A program made the position numbers and the translations under genes. From Gnetum montanum (lineage: Eukaryota; Streptophyta; Gnetopsida; Gnetales; Gnetaceae), in contig MNCI01035277.1 of assembly GCA_015680685.1 (NCBI GenBank), positions 150,247 to 214,246 on the forward strand: 64,000 nt of DNA, given 5' to 3'. Of the stretch, positions 54,721 through 64,000 are shown piece by piece. How positions within the stretch are numbered: the first letter of the stretch is position 1; each line of letters begins with the position of its first letter. Below the pieces are notes generated by a model, which ran no database searches, was not told the origin of the DNA, and worked only from the letters and a program-made list of their open reading frames with translations.

Positions 54721-56124
54721 TTAAACGTAGTATGGCTTCAGGTACAAGTGGTTGATGGGATTCGAGAATTTGTTGCCATCTACGTTAGCCAGCTTAAATG
54801 CCCCATTTTCATAGGCTTTTGTGAGTACAAAGGGGCCTTCCCAATTGGCTAAGAATTTGCTCACGAGCTCACGAATGGCCTTGAGGACTAGGTTCCCTTT
54901 TTTGATTGGCTGTTGGTGTAGATTGCAGTGATGTCTCTGCCATTGCTTGTCTTGGTACCATTTGATGCGGCCAAGTGTTTGGGCACACTCCTCCTCTACG
55001 GAGTCAAGATTAATGATCCTTGACTTGTTGTTTTGAGCCTCGTCTACGATGTTCAAAAGGATCATTCAAAGTGATGGAACCTACAATTCAAGAGGTAACA
55101 CCGCTTCATATTCATACACAAGACTGTATGGAGTCTTACTTGTAGCTATTCTACATGTTGTGCAGTAAGCCTAAAGCACGTAGAGGATTTGCTCGTGCCA
55201 TCGCCTCTTGCTGCTACTAAGCATCTTTTTCAAAAGGTTGATGATGACTTTGTTGGTTGCCTTTGCTTGATCGTTTTCCTGAGGGTAGTATGATGATGAG
55301 AAAGAATCTTTGATACTGAGATTTTCACAAAAGGCTTTAGTTTCTGCACTAGTAAATTACAGTTCGTTGTCAGTTACAATAGTCATGGGAAGACCAAATC
55401 GTGTCACTATGTTATCTAGAATGAAGTTGCAAACCTGTTGGGACATTATCTTTCTGAGAGGAATAGCTTTTACCCACTTTGTAAAGTATTTGGTTGTTGT
55501 AATAATGAAGCTCTGTCCTACAGAAGACTTAGGTGTGATGGGTCCTATGATATCTAGTCCCCAACGTTGGAAAGGCCATGTGATTTGTGTGGTATGTAAT
55601 TCGGTAGGTGACACGTGTATAAGGTTCCCATGATGTTGACATACATCGCATGTTCTAACCTTGGCAACGCAATCACGTTCTATGCAAGGCCATTAGTAGC
55701 CTAGACATCTGATCTTTGCTACCATAGCCCTAGGAGCTATGTGCTCCTCACACAATCCCTCATGGACTTCATCAAAAATATTTTGTACTTCTTCCCCTCT
55801 AACACAAGGTATAAATATTCTATCATAAGAGTGTTTGCATAGAGTGTTGTCTCCTATGAGGATATATTGTTGTGCTCGCTTTTGTATTGCATCCATTTGA
55901 GTAGACGTCAAGCTGTGTGGGGGTTCACCATGTTGGAGGTATGCTTTACTGTTGTCATACCATTCTTGGGTGTGAGCCACACCTACTGACGCAATGTATG
56001 TTGTGTGAGTGATACGACCAGTGCATGTCACTATCGAGATGGGCAGAGTAGCTAACATGTGTAATGGCACATTTAAGGCTAGCATGGCTAGTGCATCAGC
56101 TACAGTGTTTTCATTATGGGGCAT
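54721..56124 (-). pseudogene. pol: T3 integrase
   Basis: Minus strand. Zinc-binding start: VHEGLCEEHIAPRAM with CDVCQ kept. Core: ITWPFQRWGLDIIGPITPKS (first Asp) and VTDNEL (second Asp). The expected catalytic Glu is Lys (DQAKATNKVI), as in T1. C-terminal end: PIKKGNLVLKAIRELVSKF and WEGPFVLTKAYENGAFKLA, ending LYLKPYYV. No chromodomain. Stops are few in 54721-55065 and 55357-55614, making this the best kept integrase in the window. Confidence 0.85.
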
Positions 56125-57000
56125 GTGTTGGATGTCTAAAGTTGTAAACTACTTTAGTAGAATTTTGGCTAAATCACAAAAATGTTGCAAATGTGGAGCC
56201 TTGCAAGCATAAACTTTAGTGATATGGTTGATGACTAGTTGCAAGTCACCTTGAATTGCTAAGTGTTGGATCCCCAACTCTTGGGCTGCTAGAATGCCCC
56301 TAAGGAGACCCTCATACTCGACTACGTTGTTTGTGCAAAGGAATGTAAAATAATATGCGAAGGGTTGAATTTCCCCAGAGGGAAATGTAAGGATAGTGGT
56401 GACGCTACCACCTCATGTAGTTGAAGCATCGTCAAAATGTAGACTAGCCTCAAAATATGATGGTACAAGACCTATGCTATTAACATGCTCATCTGGGAAC
56501 TCGGGTTCTATTATTGCTTGGTCATCAACAGGTGAAGTCGTAAGCTGTGTGGCTATTACTTGACCCTTTGTGAATGATTGTACCACATAATGTAGATTGA
56601 ACTCCGTAGTTATGGCTTTCCATTGGGCTATTCTACTGCTCTCATATAAGTTGGTTGTAATAGCCCGAAGTATGTTGCTTTTGCATATAATGTTGAATTT
56701 ATTAAGAAATAGGTAATGTCTCCACTTTTTAAGTGTGAACACTAGGGCAAGACAATTTGTCTCTACCTCATTGTACTTTGCTTCATGAGCTATCAATGCA
56801 TGAATTAAATAGTAGATTGGGATTTTAGACCTGTCATCTCTCTTTTGACATAGCAGTGTAGCAATAGATGTATCTGAGATGGCAAGATAGATGTAGAAAA
56901 GCCTATCCCTCTGTGGTGGGTAAACAATTGGAGGGTGCCAAAGCTCTTTCTTTAGGTTATCAAAGGCTTTTTGACATTGATCTGTCTACTCGAAGTTGAC
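56125..57000 (-). pseudogene. pol: T3 RNase H pair
   Basis: Minus strand. Gypsy-type RNase H (about 56900-56600): FYIYLAISDTSIATLLCQKR, EAKYNEVETNCLALVFTLKK and HYLF. Linker: SPVDDQAIIEPEFPDEHVNS. Archaeal-type RNase H: ASLHFDDASTT (about 56420), NNVVEYEGLLRG, AIQGDLQLVINHITKVYACK and TVADALAMLAL (about 56105). Both RNase H domains are present, as in T1 and unlike T2. A few stops occur. Confidence 0.8.
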
Positions 57001-58226
57001 TCCCTTCTTAAGCAGGTGTTGCATCGGGTGTAGTTTTTTCGTCAACCTTGTGATAAACCTTCTTATAAACTACACCTTCCCTTGCAACCCGTGCAACCCT
57101 TTAATATTTGTAGATGGTTCTAGGTTGATGATACCCTTAACTTTATTGAGATCTACACATATCCCCGTTTCCAACACTACAAAGCCTAACATGGGTCCAC
57201 TTTTTACTCTGAAAACACATTTTCTGGGGTTGAGATGAAGGTCATGCCTATGACAATGTTAAAGGACTACGTTTAGATTGGTGGGATGAATAGTAGCTTA
57301 CTTAGACTTAACCGCTATGTCATCGATGTAATCATTTAATCTTTCCAAGAAGTAATCACTAAAGATGTATGTCATTGCTCGTTGATACATTGCTCTAACA
57401 TTTTTTAGCCCAAAGGGCATCATTGTGTAACAAAAAGTTTCCCAAGGGGTCATAAAGGTAGTTGCCAATTGATGCTATGGGTTTATATGGATCTGATTGT
57501 AGCCTGAGAATCCATCCATAAAAGATAATAAGACATGACCAGCTATAGTATCAATAAGTTGATCGATACTAGGCAATGGAAAGTCATCCTTAATTATCAT
57601 CCTATTCAAATCCTAGAAGTCTATACAAATTCGTATACTTCCAGTCTTCTTGGATACGGCCACAATGTTTGAGACCCAATCCGAGTAATCAACTACCTGA
57701 ATGAAACTAGCTTGATAACATTTGGTAATTCATCACGTACATCTAAGGTGATGTCTAGTTTGATGTTGCAAGCCTTTTGCTTAACTACTTTGACACGTGG
57801 ATCTAGGATAATATTGTGTTGTATGAGTCATGGATCCAGGCCTAGCATGTCTTCATATGACCATGAAAACACTTTGACATTATTATTAAGGACTTTCGAG
57901 ATGTTTTGTTGCACTTGTGGCTCTAGTAGGGGGCTAACTTTTAACATTTTCACCTTATCTCTAGATGTAGTTACAGGGATTTCAACAAGGGGGTCCTCGG
58001 TTACATCGCCAGCCTCTAGGTCTAAGGCCTGGACCATATGTTCGGGGCAGTCCAGAGATGTTTCCAAGGTCACTATGTCAGTATCATGAGTGGATGGTTC
58101 CAAGTCTACTGATTCTAAGCTTAAGTGTCTTGTAAGCTTGTCATGAGGTCTTGTTAGGACAAGGGGCCAATGGAGATTGCTTTGCATAGCCATTTTCGGA
58201 GCACTCTTGTGAAACAAGCAAAACAA
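57001..58226 (-). pseudogene. pol: T3 reverse transcriptase
   Basis: Minus strand from 58226. The N-terminal extension (AMQSNLHWPL..., FSWSYEDMLGLDP) is shared with T1 and T2. After a frameshift near 57715 the core reads SDWVSNIVAVSKKTG, DDFPLPSIDQLIDTIAGH, SFMDGFSGYNQI, MTPWETFCYTMMPFGLKN and NDYIDDIAVKSK (YIDD kept). The Trp in SDWVSNI, mutated to a stop in T1, is intact here. Stops and one or two frameshifts make it inactive. The true start may be the Met of MAMQSN at about 58190, matching the T1 start. Confidence 0.8.
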
Positions 58227-58852
58227 TCAAACGTCAAGTGGTACCTATTTAATAGAGTAACATGTAATGAAATATATGCAAGGTAATCATGCGATGGAAC
58301 ATAATTGCTAGTTTAAGATCTTAGCAGACCGAAACCATGCAAAAAATTTTTATTGCTAGTTTAAGGTCTTAGCGGACCATTACTGTCCAAGATTACATGT
58401 CGAGAGGGTCGAAGAGTTGCTAGTTTAAGGTCGTAGTAGGCCGTTACCATGTAATGTTGTAAGTTGGAATTGCTAGTTTAATGTCTTAGCGGACCGTAAT
58501 TGGGTTTAAAATGTAATGGAGATGTTAAGATTGCTAGTTTAAGATCATAACAGATCATGGCAAGTCACATTGTAAACAAATGAAGTAAAAATTTTAGTGT
58601 ATTTAAGTGCTACGCTGTAGCTATGTGCTATGCTACAGTAGACCCCTATTACACTGCAGAGGATGTCCTACATCATGTGTGGGACATGGAACACTCTGGA
58701 AAGTGACATGTGTTTTAACTGCGTAGGCTATAAATAGGGGATTATCCTTGGTAATCTTGTCACTTTCATTATCAGAGCTAACACCTAGAGCATAGTGCGG
58801 TTGAGCTAAGAGTGCGTAGCGGTCATAGCATAGCAGTTGATATAGTCAATTT
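58227..58852. promoter_or_regulatory. T3 divergent region: boundary repeats and antisense promoter
   Basis: 58300-58560 has five units such as attgctagtttaaggtctta with gcggacc. At 58610-58640 ctacgctgtagctatgtgct has the LTR-type core. TATAAATAG is at 58729-58737, 116-124 bp before the antisense ATG at 58853. The layout suggests a promoter of its own for the antisense gene. Confidence 0.6.
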
Positions 58853-61800
58853 ATGAACAAGACAATGATGCACAAGAGTGAATGCAGGCATCATGGGCTT
58901 GTCAACATAGACGAAGGGAAGTACACCCTGCGATGTCTTCCCAAGGCACGCGTTGAGGAGCGGTAGAAGATCCCATCCACATAGTAAGTCACTATGCTAT
59001 CCTTGTTTATGTTGTGTAATTTATCAAGTTAAATTGTTACTACCATTACTGTGTTTTGGTTGTTACAGTTGTCATTGTTGTTATTGCCTTGTTTCCACTT
59101 TGGCCACTATGCCATGACTATCGCCACTCATGCCATAGCGACCATGGTGGTCTCTACACTATGGTTGCATGTGGCACTGCCTTGGCCATCATTGTTGGAA
59201 ATGGCCATTGTGCTATGGCAGGGGTTTCAACGGCTCTAGGCGACGTAGCACACGCTCAGCGTAGTGTAGCACCCTTGTAGGGGATTTTGGCTTGCAAATT
59301 TTTTAGGTAGCATAGTACGTGTTCAGCATAGCGTAGCACGTTTTATGTTATGTTTCATGCGGTAGGACTAGGCTGGGGCAATGGGAACGTTGTATGTTCT
59401 TTTTTGTGCTATGTCATTTTTGTCATTGTGACTGAGAGACTATGTTACGTTTTTGGTGCCTATCACGCTACACTGTGATGTTGGCATAGTCGCTATGCTA
59501 CTACGCTAGCAGGCCTGCTACGTTGTTATGCTTGTTACAATGTTGTCCCTGCTACATTGTTGTGCTTATTACATTGCTATACCTATCGTACCTATTACGT
59601 TGTTATGTTGCAAGGGGTGTGGTTATCATGCTATGCTACAAGTAACGTAGTTGTTACTCTTATGCAAAGTGTAGTTGCTACGCTACGCTGTACAGGGTGT
59701 GCATGCTATGTTACGCTATGCAAGGCATACCTTCTATGCTATGTAGGGTGTACCTACTATGCTATGCTATAGGTAACACCCTGCTATGCTGTGTGTAGTT
59801 TTTGGTTTTGTTTTACCATGTCGGGGACTTTCTATTTCATGCCTAAGGGAAAATCTATACACCAAGGGTTACGCTACACTACTCAGTAATTGTTACTTGC
59901 ACACTGTACTAATGCTTGGTGCTATGTCATGCAAGGTCATGTTGAAACCTGTCCTAATTGTGCTTGAGCTAGTAGAAGTCCTATGTTGCCTGAGTGCACT
60001 TGTGACCAATGTTCCCCCTCCCCATTCATGGGTAGGGGATCAGGAAGTCTGGTTCTGGGAAGGTGCACAAGAATTCCTAGAGTTCCTCCTTCGCCACTTC
60101 AGTGTGATAGTGTGGTCGCACTTGTCAACTGAAATATCCACTATTCTTGTTGAAACGTTGTTGCTTGGGGCAAATCGGGGTGTTTTGACGTTTATGACTA
60201 ATGGGTTGATTGAAGGCGAAGGGGTAGAAGGCTCAAATCAGCATCCGAGAGGCTTAAGATGCTTGTGTTGGATTTGGGCCATGCTCGAATTTAAATGCTA
60301 TCATCAATACAACACATTGTTTGTTGCCCGTCATATGGGCACCTGCTTCTAGAACCCACCTAGGATCATTTATTGTGTTAGTAGATGAGTCCTATGAAGA
60401 TGTTTTAAATATGATGTATCATTTGTCTTATGCTAGTCAAAATGCTTACCATACTTTGCATGTTACCAGGTTTCATATTGACAAGGATGGTCTTCATGGT
60501 AATGAGGGTATATTGGAGTTGGCCCAAATAGCTTTCTAAGAGTTCTCTTCTACCGGGAACGTATGTGTTGGCATCATAAAACAACATATGAAGAACTTAG
60601 CTGGTTGGATAGTGAATGGGCATCCTGTCGGGTGCTTGTCGTAGAAGACGTTTTGGTGGAAATCCCACCATTTCCCATGCCATTCAGACCCAATGTGTTA
60701 AATTATGCATTTATTTTTCGTGTGTTCAAGTGATTGATTTTGCTTTTGCTTTTCTCTAATTTTGGCATTGATTATTGTAGTAGCAAGTGAATCCCAAGAG
60801 GTTACAGTAGTCACCTCCGGCCATGATGAAACTAACCTCTTCTTCAAGTATGGGGAGGTGGACGAGATGCAATGTTGGCTATGCAATGGGGCCCCAGCCA
60901 CTCTTGTTCACAATGTTCAGGAGGCTGGGCTCATGGATTTATTCCTAGCAGTAAATCCAAGTGTCCGAACTGTAGAAATGCTCTTCCTAGTTGATTCCTT
61001 TTCCGAAAAGGCTGACCACTTCCCCACATGGATTCACAATGTGCGAGGGGTGTTTGAGATTAATGACAACCTTTTTGCTGATTTTATCGATGCTCCCTCT
61101 GATGGTCTACCTGTAGGGGAAAATACTAGTAGAGATGTCAACTATTAGGGGACATAGAGGAATGGCTAGGGACGAGCAAGAACCGAAAGATGATTTATAT
61201 GCATAAGGTCAGGCTAGGGGTAGCCCAAAAGGTTTACCTTATCTTCTAGGGTTGTGTCTTCCCTAAGCTACTCTCCCAAGGAAAAATCCTTGGAGTAGAG
61301 TAGGCTTGGATTATGAGGGATGTTATGGAAAAAGGGACCTATTATAATTAGGCCAAATACCTTTCCGAAGGCTTGTGGGCTAAAATGGTTAAGCTTCGTG
61401 AGAAGCTTGATGCCCGTTTCAACGTACACTACACCTTCTTCATAGCCTGCTTGCAATGATTTGTGGAATTATTGGTGGTCCGCGAGAATGGTGTTTGGGT
61501 ATAGCAGGATCATACCTAGATATCCAAGCCATGGATTTGCCAAGTGTTTCATACCACCCAATCCCAAGACTCCCTAGAAGCTATTGGGGAATTGCTTTCG
61601 ATAATGACGAAGGATCAGGTGGGGCATCCCTTTCATGTCCTAAATAGTGTTGGCAAGGAACCTCCCACTAACACAAGCAATGTGCTAGGGGGACACGTCT
61701 CATTGTAGAAACAATGAAAACTAGGTTGCAACACAAAAAGTCTCGTCTAGTGGAAGAACCTCCCCACACTAATAAAGAACGAGGGAGAAAGCTGCAAATC

Positions 61801-63560
61801 AAGGTTCGCAAAGTGCAGCCCATAGTTGGTAAGTGTTTCTAATTGTTTCATTAGTTACCCTTCCCATTTTATGTTAGACTAGCCTGCTTACTTTAGACAT
61901 GTTTAACAGAGGAAGAAGAAGAAGTTTTGGTCCCTGAAGAAGGGGATCCCACTATAGAAGAAGAAGGGGCTTCGGATGTAGAAGAGGGGGCCCCTACCAT
62001 GGAGGAAGAGGCCCCTACTGATGATGATCCTTTTGTGGAGTATGCACCAGCATTTGAGGGACATATGATAGTCAAAGTTGCTGCCACATTGTTGAGTCAT
62101 CTAGAAGGGGAAGGGCTACAATTCGATGCAAGTGAGTTTGATTGTTTTCTTGATAGTGTGTCGATGGATGATGCCCCCGCTATCACCCTTAAGGATTTGC
62201 TGGGTAGGAGATTTACATTGTTGTTTATGTTATTTTTTAGTTTGGCTTTTCTCTTCTTTGCTAAGTTGACATGCCTTATTATGTAGCGGACACTACTATT
62301 AAGGCCCCTGACTCTTCTTCTTCGATCCGTCTCCAACCATGGATCGAGACCTCTGATAAATTTGCGTTTATGGAGGGGGTGGTGGATGACATGATTGATT
62401 GTCTAAGGCAGATCGATCCTGAGATAGATGTGTTCAAATTACAATGTTGGGCTCTTTAAGTTATTGCATTTTTTGCCATCATTGCATGACTAATGCTTTC
62501 TCATGTGTGATTGATAGCCTCTCGTCTTAAATGGGACCCCAGACAGGTGGTCGAGGTTGTCACGGTGCCTATACTCCCACTAGAGGTGATCGAGGTGCCT
62601 CGTGATGTATACAAGGAAATGAGCAAATGTGTGCTCTACTCAGCATGATCATTGTGGAAATGCAGGCATGTCAATGAGGACCTCTGGAAGAGGGTGTAAA
62701 AAATTGAGAAAGAGAAGGCTAGCCAATCAGTTGAGTTGGGGGTTCTATGGTCCAGAAATGAATTCTTTTTGGCTTGTGATGCTCCCAACGGTAGTTGGCA
62801 TATGGCTATAATTGACTATGCAAGATATTGGTTAGCTGTACAAGGTAAGAATGAGGCCACTCGTGAGATTATTGAGCAACGCTTGCAGATGGACTTATTG
62901 ACATAGAATAACCAAGATTGGAAGGACTACAATGCCAAAGTATATGAATGGGGGCAAGCATAGAAGAACCATAAGCACATGTATAAAATGGAATGTGCTG
63001 CCTACTGTCGAAAATATTGGGATGCTTCCATTGAGTTGCATACCCATAAGTTATTTCTTGATGTCATTGGTGCTGCTAAGGCCTATGAAAAGTTCACACA
63101 ATAGGTAGTGGTTAGTGAGTCCCTTGAAAGAGAAATGACCTTACCTTCCAGGAAGACCACCACTGCCACCTTTTCTCTTGGGCCACCCAAATGGATAGCT
63201 GTGGAGAAAGGGAAAGTTGTAGCAAGTGTTGATCTGGGGAAGGAAGATTGGGCCAACCTCACCAAGGAGAAAATTCTACGGTGTCTTGCACCTGGCATGG
63301 ATAAGATACCCTTTGAGATGGATGCAAGCTCATCTTAGGTTAGTCATTCTTTATTGTGTCACAATTTATTTTATTAGAGCCTTTTTGTAGTTTGATTCAT
63401 TATTTTGTTTTATTTTATGCAGGATCCAAATGGAGGTGTGGGGCCTAGTGGAACAAGAAATGAGGATGCTAGTGGAGACTTGTCACATGGCGACCAAAGA
63501 TTTTATTTTTGTTTTTGGATTTCATTTTTTGTAAACATTATTGTATGGAATGAAATTTAA
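58853..63560 (+). pseudogene. T3 antisense gene (plus strand), eight exons
   Basis: Exons: 58853-58983, 59936-60388, 60470-60694, 60781-61828, 61910-62203, 62287 to about 62429, 62518-63338, 63423-63560. Exon 1 (MNKTMMHKSECRHHGLVNID, then EGKYT) parallels T1 exon 1 (AKIDEV). Exon 2 (453 bp): LIVLELVEVLCCLS, EFLEFLLRHFSVIVWSHL, GLRCLCWIWAM and NTLFVARH, FCP1-like with the acids lost. Exon 3 carries DKDGLHGNEGILELAQIAF. Exon 4 (1048 bp): ESQEVTVVTSGHDETNLFFK, EAGLMDLFLAVNP and LVDSFSEKA. Exon 5: an acidic run (EEEGASDVEEGAPTMEEEAP). Exon 6: ETSDKFAFMEGVVDDMIDCL. Exon 7 (821 bp) ends in TAG before GTTAGT. Exon 8 starts DPNGGVGPSG. Intron 1 is long and full of ctacgct/agcgtag motifs. It has fewer stops than T1 in exons 2 and 4. 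Confidence 0.78.
59050..59780. repeat. T3 antisense intron 1: dispersed GCTACGC-type motifs
   Basis: Dozens of short variants of gctacgctac / gtagcgtagc (for example 59235-59270, 59330, 59465-59530, 59620-59780), matching the core of the T3 LTR motifs. The ORFs here (59051-59280, 59557-59772) are products of this simple composition. Confidence 0.6.
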
Positions 63561-64000
63561 TGAAGAGTAAAGCATGAAACAATTATTTCATCTTGTTTTG
63601 GTTAATATTTTATTAATGCATTTGGGCCCCTTGTGGGCCCATTGTTCTAGTTGAAGGCCATTTCAGGCCATGGAAATAGTTTAAGGCCATTTCGGGCTGT
63701 TGCGATAGTTTAAGGCCATTTTGGGCCATGGAAATAGTTTAAGGACATTTCAAGCTATGCAATGTGATAATTTAAGGATCAGCTACCAGTTTTAGGCCTT
63801 AGCGGATCATGGCGATAGTTTAAGATCATTATCAGGTCATATAAGCTTAGTGTTGTATTTTTCTGTTTTAAGTCATGTTTAACTTGTGAAAGGGCATTAA
63901 AGAAGTCTTGCTTGTTGTATTGTTGTTTACTAGCCTTCTCTTCTTCTATACGCCCCAAAAGATGAATTTCTCAAGGGGGAGTAGCTTCAATTTGAACACT
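63561..64000. repeat. T3 boundary repeats after protease (window end)
   Basis: Between 63640 and 63850 about seven units read gatagtttaaggccatttcg or close variants (with gggccat), the inverse of T1 units at 12180-12600. The protease should follow beyond the window. Confidence 0.65.

Larger units (their letters stand above)
50605..64000 (-). mobile_element. Tat-lineage element T3, cut by the window end
   Basis: Minus strand: 3' LTR 52970-50605, polypurine tract, 3' untranslated sequence, boundary repeats, pol 58226-54721, boundary repeats, antisense gene on the plus strand 58853-63560, boundary repeats. Protease, gag and the 5' LTR lie beyond 64000. It inserted in a helicase ORF; gttgt (50600-50604) is one target-site copy. 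It is diverged from T1 and T2 but collinear with them. Confidence 0.88.

Noticed and set aside
59051-59772. ORFs in T3 at 59.05-59.77 kb rich in Cys, Tyr and His
   Set aside because: They lie in intron 1 of the antisense gene and reflect the simple GCTACGC-type motif composition.

Overview
The window is plant nuclear DNA made almost entirely of decayed Ty3/gypsy LTR retrotransposons, with no recognisable intact host gene. It contains Athila elements (tRNA-Asp primer site), Tat-lineage elements with a second, archaeal-type RNase H, a tRNA-derived SINE, a foldback MITE and a PIF1-like helicase tail. This points to a vascular plant with a large, repeat-rich genome; the species cannot be named from the sequence. 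A run of 315 Ns shows a draft assembly.

Layout. Five LTR elements are called A1 and A2 (Athila) and T1 to T3 (Tat). A2 (1-2549, minus) is the 5' end of an Athila element whose body leaves the window on the left. A1 (minus) starts with a truncated 5' LTR at 43506, runs through gag, protease, RT and RNase H to 38026, is interrupted, and resumes at 4012 with the integrase C-terminus. The interruption is T2 (4013-38025, minus), and T2 is interrupted by T1 (6660-24051, plus, flanked by AGCAT on both sides). This is a three-level nest. Between A1 and the right-hand elements lies an AT-rich, low-copy-looking stretch (43512-48411) with a SINE. Then come a foldback MITE in a (TA)n tract, four tandem copies of the tail of a PIF1-like helicase, and the helicase ORF itself. 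T3 (50605 to beyond 64000, minus) cuts that ORF.

Shared plan of T1, T2 and T3. In element sense the order is LTR - leader - gag-protease - boundary repeats - ANTISENSE GENE - boundary repeats - RT - RNase H - archaeal-type RNase H - integrase - boundary repeats - hairpin/polypurine tract - LTR. The antisense gene has about eight exons, and its intron positions and most exon lengths agree among three clearly diverged elements. Its exons 2-3 look like an FCP1/NIF-type HAD phosphatase domain whose catalytic acids are gone. Exon 4 is a long domain I do not firmly recognise, exons 5-6 are acidic, exon 7 is probably coiled-coil, and exon 8 is a short or acidic tail. T1 and T3 show a TATA-like box about 120 bp upstream of its ATG. 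This antisense gene is the most interesting content of the window.

All copies are inactive now. Most in-frame stops sit at expected Trp, Gln or Arg codons and fit C-to-T change at methylated cytosines. T2 has also lost the gag core, the first RNase H and the integrase core.
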